Notes under the pieces: model-generated | The model's input: the letters and a program-made list of their open reading frames with translations, nothing else | The model's database searches: none | What the model was told of the DNA's origin: nothing | Made by a program: the position numbers and the translations under genes | Assembly (NCBI RefSeq): GCF_900109545.1 | Contig: NZ_FOAP01000008.1 | Coordinates: 310,001-374,000, forward strand | Reading direction: 5' to 3' | Source: Stigmatella aurantiaca | GTDB lineage: Bacteria > Myxococcota > Myxococcia > Myxococcales > Myxococcaceae | DNA length: 64,000 bases | Part shown: positions 1-9,700 of the stretch, one piece after another | Position numbering within the stretch: the stretch's first letter is position 1 | Layout: every line of letters starts with the position of its first letter

Positions 1-71
1 GGCGGTTTCTTCGCCGCGCATCCGGCCAGCGCGGCACACAGCCCCAGGAAAAGGATTCGAGGTGCGCTCAT
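1..71 (-). CDS. Lipoprotein, N-terminal fragment (cut by window edge)
   Basis: Only the first 23 codons lie in the window. They read as a classic bacterial lipoprotein signal: Met, a short Arg-containing n-region, a hydrophobic stretch, then the lipobox Leu-Ala-Gly-Cys with the Cys at residue 18, followed by Ala-Ala-Lys-Lys. The product should be exported by Sec, lipidated and anchored in the envelope. The ATG sits at 69-71 on the complement, and the gene is divergent from the solute-binding-type gene at 202. Nothing can be said about the mature protein. Confidence 0.6.
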   Translation of the reverse strand, partial: MSAPRILFLGLCAALAGCAAKKP

Positions 72-201
72 TGTTCCAGGTCCTCGGATTCTGTAGAGGT
101 CGAAAACCCCTGACGGTTCCAGGATGTAGGTTAGACAGGTGGCGCGCGAACAGCGCGAGGGCGGGCACTATAGCGAAGTCCTTCCAAGAGGTGCGTTTCA
201 C

Positions 202-1398
202 ATGAAGCCCAGGGTTCTCATCATCATTGGCTTGCTCGCGGCGGTCGGGGGGGTGCTCCACCTGTCCCGCGCGGGCAAGCCCGAGAACCTGGAGTCCGGG
301 GAAACAGGGCGCCTCGCCCCGGCGCCCGTCCCGGTGCAGGAGCGCACGGAGATCTCCTTCCTTTACAGCACGGAGAAGAAGGCCTGGGTGGAGGAGGCGG
401 CCGCCGCCTTCCAGAAGACCCACCCCGCCATCCGGCTGTACCTGGTGGAGCGCGGCTCGCTGGATGCGGCCCAGGCGATTCTCGATGGACGAGAAAGGCC
501 CACGGTGTGGAGCCCGGCGGACACGGCGGTCCTGCGGATGCTGGAGTCGGACTGGGCCACGGCGCCGGAGCGGGGGCCGCTGTTCGCGCGGCAGGGCGAG
601 GATGCGCCGCAGTCGCTGGTGATTACCCCCCTGGTGTTCGTGGTGTGGGAGGACCGCGCGAACGTGCTCCTGGCCTCCAGCGGGGGCAAGCAGATCTCCT
701 GGAGGACGATCCAGAAGGCCGTGTCGAGTGATCAGGGCTGGCCGTCCATCGGGGGCAAGGAGGAGTGGGGCTTCGTGAAGCTGGGACAGACGGACCCCAC
801 GCGCTCGAACTCGGGCCTCCAGGCGATGCTCCTGGCCACGTTCGAGTACCACCACAAGCGCATGGGCCTGACGGTGGGCGACGTGCTGGACGCGAAGTAC
901 CAGGAGTGGATCAAACAGATGGAGCGGGGCGTGGCTCGGTTCGAGACCTCCACGCGCCTGGTCATGACGGACATGGTCCGCTTCGGGCCCTCGCGCTACG
1001 ACATCGCCGTGGTGTACGAGAACCTGGCCATCTGGCAGATCTCGAATGCGACGGAGCGGTGGGGAAAGCTGAAGGTGTATTACCCGCCGTTGACGCTGTG
1101 GAGTGACCACCCGGCGGTGGTGTTGCAGGCGGAGTGGGTGACGCCCCGGCAGAAGGAGGCGGCGCGGGAGTGGCTGGCGTACCTGCGAAGCCACCCGGTG
1201 CAGCGGCGGGCGCTGGCGTTCGGGTTCCGGCCCGCGGACCCGGAGGTGCCCATCCAGACCGCCGAGGCGTCCAATCCGTTCTCGCGCTTCGCGGACCACG
1301 GCATCCAGGCCGAGGTGCCGCCCGCGGCGGAGGTGCCCGAGGGGCCCGTGGTCCGCAACCTGCTGACGATGTGGACCCGGGTCGTCGGCCCCCGGTGA
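202..1398 (+). CDS. Extracellular solute-binding-type protein (SBP_bac_11 / PBP-like)
   Basis: 398 aa. The N-terminus is one hydrophobic segment (residues 4-20) that fits a signal anchor or uncleaved signal, followed by a Pro/Ala-rich linker to about residue 48. The rest resembles periplasmic binding proteins of the molybdate/phosphate-like class. It has the 'FLYSTEKKAWVEEAA' opening strand-helix, a 'TDPTRSNSGLQAM' ligand-loop motif near the middle, and a conserved 'YDIAVVYENLA' segment. No partner permease or ATPase is adjacent, so it may be a sensor or an orphan binding protein. In myxobacteria such domains also occur with von Willebrand domains, but none is present here. The start at 202 is preferred over 139 because an AAGAGG-type ribosome site lies just upstream and the hydrophobic signal then starts at the N-terminus. 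Confidence 0.7.
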   Translation: MKPRVLIIIGLLAAVGGVLHLSRAGKPENLESGETGRLAPAPVPVQERTEISFLYSTEKKAWVEEAAAAFQKTHPAIRLYLVERGSLDAAQAILDGRERPTVWSPADTAVLRMLESDWATAPERGPLFARQGEDAPQSLVITPLVFVVWEDRANVLLASSGGKQISWRTIQKAVSSDQGWPSIGGKEEWGFVKLGQTDPTRSNSGLQAMLLATFEYHHKRMGLTVGDVLDAKYQEWIKQMERGVARFETSTRLVMTDMVRFGPSRYDIAVVYENLAIWQISNATERWGKLKVYYPPLTLWSDHPAVVLQAEWVTPRQKEAAREWLAYLRSHPVQRRALAFGFRPADPEVPIQTAEASNPFSRFADHGIQAEVPPAAEVPEGPVVRNLLTMWTRVVGPR

Positions 1399-1494
1399 GT
1401 TGTCTCTGTATTGTTTTATGCAGAGCGCGTGGGGCTGAGTCGACTGCCGGTGGGGGGCCTGTCACTGTGGACGGGTCTGTCACCGGGGGAAGGC

Positions 1495-2283
1495 ATGCAG
1501 CTTCGCAGTATTCGCCGATGCAGGAGCACCTTGATTCGGTTGTGCGCTGGTCTCGTGGCATGGGTCTTTCTTTCCTTTCCCGCGCTGGCTGCGGAAGCCT
1601 CGAAGAACACCGCGCTCCAGAGAGCCCTGCGTCTCTACAGTGACTTCGAATACGAGAAGGCATTGCGCGCGCTGGAGGAGGCTTCTCAACGGATTGAGAA
1701 TACGGACGAGGAGAAGGTCTCTATTGCTCTGCTGGAGGGAGTGTTGTCGTTCGAGACCCACCAACCCGAGCGTGGCAGGAATGCCTTCGTGCGGGCGCTT
1801 AAACTGAACCTTGAAGCCAAACTGCCCTTCGCGCTGGCGCCCAAGGTCGCTTCGGTGCTCAATGAGGAGCGTGAAAAACTCCGGCTGGCTCTGCTGCCTT
1901 TTCCCGTGGAGGAGGACCTCACCCTCGCTTCACCCCCTGTTTCTCTCCAGGCCAAGAGCCACTGGGGCTCAAGGCTTCGGCTTCCAGTAGCTATCGGTGG
2001 AGGCGTGGTTGCCGTGGGTGGGCTGGTTTTCTGGAGCCGGGCAAAGTCCTTGGAGGGCAAGGTCCGCCGTGCAGACCCATCCATCACAACGCAAAAACAG
2101 TTGGACGATACCCTTCAGAAGGGCCGGACCTTCGAGAAGGTGGGGTGGGTGTTGATGCCAGTGGGAGTAGCGGCCTCCTTGGGGAGCCTGCTCTTCTTCG
2201 ATTCTCCGGGGACGGGGGCTGGCGTTGCGCTTTTGCCCGCGTCTCAAGGTGCTCAGATGACCCTGAGAGGGAGCTTTCTATGA
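1495..2283 (+). CDS. Exported TPR-like protein with a membrane segment
   Basis: 262 aa from the ATG at 1495, which follows a GGGGGA-type site. Residues 1-33 form a basic n-region and a hydrophobic core ending Phe-Pro-Ala-Leu-Ala-Ala, a signal peptide. The mature part begins with a helical TPR-like section ('ALRLYSDFEYEKALRALEEA') typical of myxobacterial envelope proteins. Near residues 160-180 a glycine-rich hydrophobic stretch suggests a transmembrane helix, and a second one lies near 220-240. The stop overlaps the start of the next gene (ATGA), so the two are probably co-translated. I do not recognise a named family; a role in envelope structure or signalling is possible but not shown. Confidence 0.7.
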   Translation: MQLRSIRRCRSTLIRLCAGLVAWVFLSFPALAAEASKNTALQRALRLYSDFEYEKALRALEEASQRIENTDEEKVSIALLEGVLSFETHQPERGRNAFVRALKLNLEAKLPFALAPKVASVLNEEREKLRLALLPFPVEEDLTLASPPVSLQAKSHWGSRLRLPVAIGGGVVAVGGLVFWSRAKSLEGKVRRADPSITTQKQLDDTLQKGRTFEKVGWVLMPVGVAASLGSLLFFDSPGTGAGVALLPASQGAQMTLRGSFL

Positions 2284-2807
2284 GGGGCCTGGCGAAAGGC
2301 GTGCTGTCCCTCATTCAAGTCTTGGGGAGCGCCCTGATGGTGTCTTCCTGCGTCGACTTTGACGACGCCCGCGCTGAGTTTTGTGATAATGCGGATCCTA
2401 CTCATCAAAAAGACGCTTGTGCAGATGTTTGCAGGGGACCGGAAATCAGTTGTGGCGAGCCACCGGGCCCCTGCTTTCAATGGGCGGACGGCTGTACGAA
2501 TGGCGCTTGCAACCTCATTCGCAAGCCCATTGGAGCAGCCTGCTCGGATGGAAATGCTTGCACAGTTCAAGATCAATGCAATGGCGCGGGGGAGTGCAAT
2601 GGAACTGCGCTTGTTTGTGCTACCCAGAAGCCTCCTAGTCAATGTCACGAGTGGGCAGGAACATGTTCAAGCAATTCTTGCGATTTCAGGCTCAAGTTCG
2701 TGGGGGCTTCCTGTTCTGATGGAAACGCCTGCACTGGCAATGATTACTGCAATGGATCAGGACAATGTGTAGGCGGTGAGCCTATTCAATGTCTGGACAG
2801 AGGGTAG
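2280..2807 (+). CDS. Cysteine-rich lipoprotein with CSDGNAC repeats
   Basis: 175 aa. The signal peptide ends in the lipobox Val-Ser-Ser-Cys near residue 24, so this should be a lipoprotein. The mature chain carries about 22 cysteines. It holds two copies of a disintegrin-like unit, 'CSDGNACTVQDQCNGAGEC' and 'CSDGNACTGNDYCNGSGQC', each preceded by a 'GACNLIRKPIG'-type or 'SCDFRLKFVG'-type segment, so the module is about 60-65 residues long. Such motifs are common in delta-proteobacterial surface proteins and are thought to be disulfide-stabilised. The gene starts inside the stop codon of the TPR-like gene upstream and is followed by a strong hairpin at 2847-2885. Base composition is visibly lower in GC than neighbouring genes, which suggests recent acquisition or relaxed selection. 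Function unknown. Confidence 0.75.
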   Translation: MRGLAKGVLSLIQVLGSALMVSSCVDFDDARAEFCDNADPTHQKDACADVCRGPEISCGEPPGPCFQWADGCTNGACNLIRKPIGAACSDGNACTVQDQCNGAGECNGTALVCATQKPPSQCHEWAGTCSSNSCDFRLKFVGASCSDGNACTGNDYCNGSGQCVGGEPIQCLDRG

Positions 2808-2846
2808 TTCTGTCGACAGGCATTGGGGGAGCTGCTGGCGGTGGCT

Positions 2847-2885
2847 GTCAGTATCGCAATCTTTCGCAGAGATTGCGATGCTGAC
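2847..2885. terminator. Strong hairpin, probable bidirectional terminator
   Basis: A 16-bp inverted repeat (2847-2862 with 2870-2885) has a single G-T type mismatch and a 7-nt loop, followed by TATTTCTGTT. It lies between the end of the cysteine-rich lipoprotein gene (2807) and the end of the convergent M14 peptidase gene (2979), the expected place for a terminator serving both strands. Confidence 0.75.
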
Positions 2886-2978
2886 TATTTCTGTTAGAGA
2901 GAGCTTGTTGTCTAAACAGATTGAACGTCTCGACGGGCTCCCAGAAGAGATAGACTAAGTGTGCTGCGAAGTCCTGTC

Positions 2979-3785
2979 TTAAACGGGGGCGGCGCCGCGG
3001 GCGGCCAGGTCGATGAAGCCCCGGATCCAGATGAGGTTGATGGCGTGGCAGGCCACCATGGGCGTCCGGGTGGTCGTCTCCAGCGTGGCCGTGTAGGGCA
3101 CGTTCTGCCGCTGGAAGTAGTCGGTCACGCTGCCGTCGTGGAACTCGATGAAGCCATTCGCGTCCGTGCAGCTGTTCTCGTCCACCTTGCTGTTGCGGAT
3201 GACGGTGGCGTGGGCCGAGGCGGCCTCCATGAACGGCAGGTAGGCCGCCTTGTCCCCGAAGGTATAGGCGTAGGTGGCCTGCTGGTGCAGGTAGTTGTCC
3301 TGGTGGATGTCGAGCGCGGCGGCCGGCGGCGGGAAGCGGACGATGTCCTCTCGCACGGCCCGCGTCTCCTTGGGGCCGCCGTCATAGAGCGTCCAGCGCA
3401 GGAAGGGCTCCTGCTGGGTCAGCTCGCCCTTCCATTCGCCCGGCTTCACCTCGTAGCGGAGGAAGTCGTTGTTCGGCTTTTCCCCACTGCGGTTGTAGCG
3501 GGTGCCATCCTCGAACCCCGAGGGGTTCACACACGGGTAGACCCGCAGCCCCACGTCGCGCGCCTTCGCGTAGGCCACCACCTCCGCGAAGCTCTCCGCC
3601 AGCGTGAGCGGCCCGGCCGGCTCCTCGCCATGGAAGCCCGCGGTGATGACGAGCCAGTGCTTGCCCGGAACGGTGAGCCGGAAGAGGGGATACTCCTTTC
3701 CGGTCTCGGTCAAGCGGCCATACTCGGCCACGTCCGCCAGGGAGGCATACGTACGGATGCGGTGGGCATAGTCGGTGTAATTCAC
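2979..3785 (-). CDS. M14-family zinc carboxypeptidase
   Basis: 268 aa with no signal peptide, so probably cytoplasmic. The zinc-binding HxxE motif is clear at His52-Glu55 ('AGFHGEEPAG'). The third ligand is likely His162 in 'ALDIHQDN', and the catalytic Glu is probably Glu237 in 'TATLETTTRTP'. An Arg/Asn pair typical of substrate binding is seen in 'DGTRYNRSGEKPNNDF'. These features fit the M14 fold, which removes C-terminal residues from peptides or, in the succinylglutamate desuccinylase/aspartoacylase branch, deacylates amino acids. The short length favours a compact M14 peptidase. It is the first gene of a minus-strand run and its 3' end faces the hairpin at 2847. The substrate cannot be told from sequence. 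Confidence 0.8.
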   Translation of the reverse strand: MNYTDYAHRIRTYASLADVAEYGRLTETGKEYPLFRLTVPGKHWLVITAGFHGEEPAGPLTLAESFAEVVAYAKARDVGLRVYPCVNPSGFEDGTRYNRSGEKPNNDFLRYEVKPGEWKGELTQQEPFLRWTLYDGGPKETRAVREDIVRFPPPAAALDIHQDNYLHQQATYAYTFGDKAAYLPFMEAASAHATVIRNSKVDENSCTDANGFIEFHDGSVTDYFQRQNVPYTATLETTTRTPMVACHAINLIWIRGFIDLAARGAAPV

Positions 3786-3897
3786 CCGCCGAACATAATG
3801 GCCTCCCCGTTGGGTGCCTACCTGTCCTCACAGCCGACGTTCAATGCGGCACGGTGACCCGCCCTGGGGGCCACCCCGCCAGGCGCCTCGCGGAAGC

Positions 3898-4338
3898 TCA
3901 GGGCTTCGGGAGGTCCGCATGCTCGCGGTACTCGGTGGCCAGCTCCTGGCGCTGCTTCGGCGTGAGCAGGCGGTGCGCCTCCAGGGCGGCGTCTGTAACC
4001 TGGTGGGCAAAGGCGCGCATGGCGTCGATGCGGGCATCCACCAGGGCGTGGAGCTTCTGGGCATCCGGCCGGTCCGACTCGAGCTGGGTGAGCACCTCCA
4101 GGCGGGCCGCTTTCTGCTCGCCCATCATGTGCTGGCCATCCGCGAACAAGCGGTCCTTCAGGGCGTGAATGGACTGCTTCTGGGCGTCCGAGGCGTCGAG
4201 GTCATCGAGCTTGTCGTCGAGCTTCCAGGTGATGATCTGCTGGATGCGTCCGGGATCCCGGCTGCAACCTCCGCCGCGGAAGCCGGTGAGCAGGGCAACG
4301 GCGAGCAGCGCGGAGGCCGCGAGGGTGAGCTTCTTCAT
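3898..4338 (-). CDS. CpxP/Spy-like periplasmic protein
   Basis: 146 aa. It starts at the ATG preceded by AAGGAG, which fixes the start. The N-terminus is a signal peptide with a possible late Cys ('GGGCSRDP') that could be a lipidation site, though the lipobox is poor. The mature protein is all-helical and charged, with the 'LTPKQRQEL' motif near residue 130. This is the LTxxQ signature of Spy/CpxP-type chaperones and heavy-metal-response proteins. A related 'LDASDAQKQSI' helix occurs earlier. The family binds misfolded envelope proteins or modulates two-component sensors. No sensor kinase is adjacent. Confidence 0.65.
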   Translation of the reverse strand: MKKLTLAASALLAVALLTGFRGGGCSRDPGRIQQIITWKLDDKLDDLDASDAQKQSIHALKDRLFADGQHMMGEQKAARLEVLTQLESDRPDAQKLHALVDARIDAMRAFAHQVTDAALEAHRLLTPKQRQELATEYREHADLPKP

Positions 4339-4439
4339 GGCATCTTCTCCTTGGGGTGGGTCGCCTCTGGGCGATGGGGAGAAGATGCGAGAAGGGTCTT
4401 GAGCGCGCTTGAGCCCTTCGTGAAGAAGTGTGAAGGCGC

Positions 4440-6506
4440 TCAGCGCGTCTCCCGCTTCCAGGTGCGCTCCCGCGCGAGCCGTTCCCGCAGCGAGACCACC
4501 ACCTCGGGGTGCTGGGCGGCGACGTCCTGCCGCTCGGTGGGGTCGGCCACCACGTCGTAGAGTTCCACCTTCACGCCCTGGGGGGTGGGCAGCTCCAGCA
4601 GCTTCCAGCGTCCGAGGTAGAGCCCGCGGTGCTTGGCGGCCTCCACGGTGGCTTCCCACTCCGGCTTCAGGACGATGTCCCCGCGCGGGGGCTCCACGGT
4701 GGCGATCTCATAGACGCCGGGGTAGGGCAGGCGCACCTGCTGGTAGGGCTGGCCATCCTGGTTCGTGAACCAGAGGTCTGTCTCGATGAGGGCGGGCAGC
4801 TCGGGCACTTCCGCCGCCGGGGCTCCCGGGGCGATGAGCGGCGCGAGCGACTGGCCCCGGAACGTCTCCGGCGCGGGCACCCCCAGCAACTCCAGCAGCG
4901 TGGGGGCCACGTCGAGGGAGCGGACCCGGGACGTCACGGTGCGCCCCTCGGCCACGTGGCCTGGAAAGCGCAGCACGAACGGAACCCGGAGCGCCTCGTG
5001 GCCCCACAGGTGGTCGCCATGGCCAAGGCCTCGCCCGGGCTCGGACAGGTACTCGCCATGGTCCGAGAGCAGCACCACCAGCGTGGAGTCCTGGAGCCCG
5101 CGCCGCTCCAGCTCCGCGAGCATCTGCCCCACGAACGCATCGAAGGTCACCAGCCCCGCGTCGTAATTGGCGACGAGGGCTGCGACGTCCTCGGGCGTGG
5201 GAGGCGGGGCGTCCGGGGGAACTTCCATCTGCGGCGAGGCCCCGAACCGCCACGGGCCCTCATACCCCTGCGCGACGAACCGGCCCTCGTGAGGGAAGGG
5301 CGCGGCATAGGGGAAGTGCGTGGCGGAGCCGAAGACGAGGAAGGCGAAGGGCGCCTCCGGGGTGAAGCCCGCGAGGGTCCGCCGCGAGGCCTGGAGCAAG
5401 GGCGAGGGATCCGTCAGCTCGGGGAACTGCCCGCGCTCGGGAAAGAGGCGGGGGGCGAGCGCCGTCCAGGGAAGCAGCGCCACGTGGGTGATGAGCATCC
5501 GCTGACGGATAAGGTCCGGGAAGTTGAAGCCGGGGGCCTCCACGCGCTGAAAGCCGAACGGAAAGCGGGAGAAGATGTCCCCCGCGTAGTCGGAGACCAC
5601 CGCCGTCTGCCAGCCCGCGTCTCCCAGCACCGTCGCGAGCGTGGTGAGCCGGGCCTCGCGCGCCTCGCGGCCCACGAGCGTATGGCGGATGGGGTGCTCA
5701 CCCGCCCACTGGGAGGTGAGGAGGGTGGCCCACGAGGGACCCGTCCGGGGAATCTGGACCACCGTCTCCCGGAACTGCGAGCCCTCGCGCATCAGCGCAT
5801 CGATGTGAGGCGTCGTGGGGCGGGCGTACCCGTTGCCGCTGAAGTGGCCGGGCCGCAGGCCGTCGGAGGCCAGGATGAGCAGGTTGGGACGGGGGCTTGT
5901 CCGGGGAGAAGGGGGCTCCTGGAAGCGCCACCCCGCGTAGCCCAGCATCAGCAGCGCCACCAGGGCCGCGGGTGCCCAGCCCCACCGGCGCGGCCGCACG
6001 CCCCCGCTGACGAGAATGGCCAGGGGCACCCAGGCGGCCGTCAGGAGCGCCGCCACCCGCCACGGGGTGGGGGAGGTGCCGCTCATCGCCAGCAGCAGGG
6101 CCTTCGTCCACGCCGCGCGCCCGTACAGGGTGGCGGCGTAGAGGTGAGGGTGGTGCGCCATGTCCGCCAGCACCCAGGGAATCTCGGTGGCAAGGCACGC
6201 AAGCGCGCTGCCCCAGAACACGGCGCGGCGGCTCACCCGGAGCGCCCACAGCCCCGCGCCCATCCACGCCCCCAGGGCCATTCCCAGCACCGTGTACGCG
6301 AGGATCAGCCGGCCCACCTGGCCCAGCACCACCCCCCGGAACTCGTTCCAGACGCGGTCCTGCAGGGCCGCGCTCTCGTTTCCCTGGTATCCCAGCTTCA
6401 TGTTGAGCAGGGCACACAGCGTGTAGAGGGCGATGAAGACCAACAGGCCGGCCCGGCAGCCGAGCAGGAGTGAGCGAGCGAAGGAGGGACGAATCCGGGA
6501 CGTCAT
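4440..6506 (-). CDS. Membrane-anchored sulfatase-fold protein with Thr nucleophile
   Basis: 688 aa from the ATG at 6506. The first ~195 residues hold about five hydrophobic segments. The globular part, facing outside, starts with 'NLLILASDGLRPGHFSGNGY' (metal-binding Asp215) and later has 'LSDHGEYL' with the second Asp-His metal site. These are alkaline-phosphatase/sulfatase superfamily signatures. At the position of the formylglycine Cys in CxPSR sulfatases, this protein has Thr255 in 'RTGPSWATLL': Cys to Thr and Arg to Trp. LTA synthases and phosphoethanolamine transferases of this superfamily also use Thr, so a phosphotransferase or other non-sulfatase reaction is more likely than sulfate ester cleavage. 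It is divergent from dnaE and upstream of the CpxP-like gene. Confidence 0.75.
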   Translation of the reverse strand: MTSRIRPSFARSLLLGCRAGLLVFIALYTLCALLNMKLGYQGNESAALQDRVWNEFRGVVLGQVGRLILAYTVLGMALGAWMGAGLWALRVSRRAVFWGSALACLATEIPWVLADMAHHPHLYAATLYGRAAWTKALLLAMSGTSPTPWRVAALLTAAWVPLAILVSGGVRPRRWGWAPAALVALLMLGYAGWRFQEPPSPRTSPRPNLLILASDGLRPGHFSGNGYARPTTPHIDALMREGSQFRETVVQIPRTGPSWATLLTSQWAGEHPIRHTLVGREAREARLTTLATVLGDAGWQTAVVSDYAGDIFSRFPFGFQRVEAPGFNFPDLIRQRMLITHVALLPWTALAPRLFPERGQFPELTDPSPLLQASRRTLAGFTPEAPFAFLVFGSATHFPYAAPFPHEGRFVAQGYEGPWRFGASPQMEVPPDAPPPTPEDVAALVANYDAGLVTFDAFVGQMLAELERRGLQDSTLVVLLSDHGEYLSEPGRGLGHGDHLWGHEALRVPFVLRFPGHVAEGRTVTSRVRSLDVAPTLLELLGVPAPETFRGQSLAPLIAPGAPAAEVPELPALIETDLWFTNQDGQPYQQVRLPYPGVYEIATVEPPRGDIVLKPEWEATVEAAKHRGLYLGRWKLLELPTPQGVKVELYDVVADPTERQDVAAQHPEVVVSLRERLARERTWKRETR

Positions 6507-6651
6507 CAGAGGGGCCCCAGCCTGCCCAATCTCACGGCGAGGGTGGCTGGACTTCGCGGAGGATTGACAGCGAGTGAACTCCCTTGGCTGGGGCACTCGG
6601 CCAAGCGCCTTCCGGGGCCCGGTGTTACCTCTTCACCCCAGGTCCCGGCTG

Positions 6652-6667
6652 TGGCACAAAAATGGCC
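6652..6667 (+). promoter_or_regulatory. Possible sigma-54 -24/-12 element
   Basis: TGGCAC-N5-TGGC keeps the invariant GG and GC dinucleotides exactly ten bases apart but has TG where the consensus has TT. It lies about 115 bases upstream of dnaE in the divergent gap. Sigma-54 promoters are frequent in myxobacteria, but one such match in GC-rich DNA can arise by chance. Confidence 0.2.
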
Positions 6668-6779
6668 GAGGCCGATTTTCCGGCCCTGGAGCGAACGGCT
6701 GGCGCTCGACTGGCGGCCTGCCGTCCAGGGCCCTATGGTGCCTGGGCTCTCTTTGACTGACCGCTGCTTCTGAACCGCC

Positions 6780-9700
6780 ATGTCCTTTACCCATCTCCAC
6801 CTGCACACCCTGTACTCCCTCCTGGATGGCGCCATCCGGATGAAGGACCTCATCAAGACGGTGAAGGAGAAGGGGATGTCGAGCGTGGCCGTGACGGACC
6901 ACGGCAACATGTTCGCCACCATCGACTTCTACAAGAAGGCGAAGGATGCCGGTATCAAGCCCATCATCGGTATGGAGGCGTACGTCGCCGGCACCAAGGG
7001 CCGGGAGGACCGCTCGGAGAAGGTCGCCCACCACCTCATCCTGGTGGCCCAGAACGCCGAGGGCTACGCGAACCTGCGCTACCTGTCGTCCACGGCGTAC
7101 ATGGACGGCTTCTACTACCACCCGCGCATCGACAAGAAGGTGCTGGCCCAGCACAGCAAGGGGCTCTTCGCGCTCACCGCGTGCCTGGGCGGTGAGGTGA
7201 CCAGCGCCTGCTTCCGCGGGGACATGGACCACGCCCGGCGCGCGGCCACCGAGTACAAGGACATCTTCGAGCCGGGCCACTTCTTCCTCGAGGTGCAGTC
7301 CAACGGCATCCCCGAGCAGGACAAGGCCAACGAGAACCTCAAGCAGCTCAGCCGGGACCTGGACATCCCGCTGTGCGCCACCGCGGACGCGCACTACATC
7401 AAGCGCGAGGACGCGCGCGCGCACGAGTTGCTCATGTGCATCGCCAGCGGCAAGACGCTGGCGGACGGCAAGCGCCTGCGGCACTCCACGGACAAGCTCT
7501 ACGTGACGAGCCCCCAGGAGATGCTGGAGTTCTTCAAGGACATCCCCGAGGCCGTTCACAACACCCAGGTCATCGCCGACCAGTGCAACCTGGAGCTCAA
7601 GCTGGGCAAGCCCATGCTGCCCACCTTCAAGGTGCCCGACAGCCACACGCCGGACAGCTACATGGCGGAGCTGGCCTTCGAGGGGCTCCACGAGCGCTTC
7701 AAGGAGCTGCACCACGCCGGGGCCAAGTTCGACCCGGACATGTACCGCGCGCGCCTCAACCTGGAGCTGGGCGTCATCCAGAAGATGGGCTTCAGCGGCT
7801 ACTTCCTCATCGTCCAGGACTTCATCAACTGGGCCAAGAAGGCCAACATCCCCGTGGGGCCGGGCCGTGGCTCCGGCGCAGGCTCCCTGGTCGCGTACGC
7901 GCTGCGCATCACCGACCTGGATCCGCTGCCCTACAACCTCCTCTTCGAGCGCTTCCTCAACCCCGAGCGCGTGTCGATGCCGGACTTCGATATCGACTTC
8001 TGCCAGGACCGGCGCGACGAGGTCATCAAGTACGTCTCGCACAAGTACGGGGAGATGAACGTCGGGCAGATCATCACCTTCGGCAGCTTGAAGGCCAAGA
8101 GCGTGCTGCGCGACGTGTGCCGCGTGTTCGGCCTGCCCTTCAGCGAAGGCGACCGCATCGCCAAGCTCGTGCCCGAGGTGCTCGGCATCACCCTGAAGGA
8201 CGCCATCGAGCAGGAGCCGCGCCTCAAGGAGATGATGGAGAAGCCCTCCAACGTCGGCGAGGTGGACGGCAAGCCCGTCACCACCAAGGACGTGCTGGAG
8301 ATCGCCCTGGCGCTGGAGGGGCTGCACCGCCAGCCCGGCATGCACGCGGCCGGTGTCGTCATCGCCGACAAGCCGCTGTGGGAGTTCGTCCCCGTCTACC
8401 AGCCCCCGGGTGAGAAGACGCTCATCACCCAGTTCGCCAAGGACGAGGTGGAGGCCGCCGGGCTGGTGAAGTTCGACTTCCTCGGCCTCAAGACGCTCAC
8501 CGTCATCCAGAACGCGCTGGACCTCATCAACCGCAACCCGCCCAACGGGAAGGTGCTCGAGCGGCAGGACATCCCCCTGCACGACGAGAAGATGTGGAAG
8601 CTGATGGCCGCGGGCGACACGGCCGGCGTGTTCCAGATGGAGTCCAGCGGCTTCACCGAAATGGTGATGAAGCTGCGGCCCTCCTGCTTCGAAGACGTCA
8701 TCGCCGCGGGCGCGCTCTACCGGCCGGGTCCTCTGGACTCCGGCATGGTGGACGTCTTCATCAACCGCAAGCACGGCCGCGAGCCGGTGACGTACCCGCA
8801 CCCCGCGCTGGAGCCGGTGCTCAAGGACACCTACGGCGTCATCGTCTACCAGGAACAGGTGATGCAGATCTCCCAGGTGCTGGGAGGCTACACCCTGGGC
8901 CGCGCGGACCTGCTGCGCCGCGCGATGGGCAAGAAGAAGGCCGAGGTGATGCAGGCCGAGCGCGCCGGCTTCCTCGAGGGCTGCAAGAAGAACAACGTCG
9001 ACCTGAAGGTCGCCGGGGAAATCTTCGACCTGATGGAGAAGTTCGCCGAGTACGGCTTCAACAAGAGCCACTCGGCCGCCTACGGCCTCATCACCATCCA
9101 CACCGCGTGGCTGAAGGCGCACTACCCGGTGGAGTTCATGGCCGCCCTTCTCACCAGTGAGAAGGACAACACCGACAAGGTGGTGCGGCACATCGGCGAG
9201 GCGCGCGAGGCGGGGCACCAGGTGCTGCCGCCCGACGTGAACCAGTCGGACATGGCCTTCGGCGCGGTGGACGGGAAGATCCGCTTCGGCCTGGGCGCCA
9301 TCAACGGCGTGGGCGAGGGCGCCATCGAGTCCATCGTGGAGGCGCGCAAGGACGGCCCCTTCAAGGGCCTGTTCGACTTCTGCGAGCGCGTGGACAGCCG
9401 CCGCGTCAACCGCAAGGTGCTGGAGGCGCTGGTCAAGGCCGGGGCCTTCGACTTCGAGAAGCGTCCCCGCCGCCAGCTCTTCGAGTCCATCGAGCGGGCG
9501 ATGAACCGGGGCGCCGCCAGCCAGAAGGACAAGGCCGCGGGGCAGAGCTCCCTGTTCGGGATGCTGGCGGGGCCTGCCGCAGGCAACGGCGGCGGGATGA
9601 AGGACGAGTTCGTGCAGACCGACGAGTGGCCCGAGAAGGAGCGCCTGGCGTTCGAGAAGGACGCCATCGGCTTCTACGTGTCGGGCCACCCGCTGCACCA

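Noticed and set aside
2776-2958. Small plus-strand frame after the cysteine-rich lipoprotein
   Set aside because: It runs through the strong hairpin at 2847-2885, has no ribosome site and no recognisable protein features.
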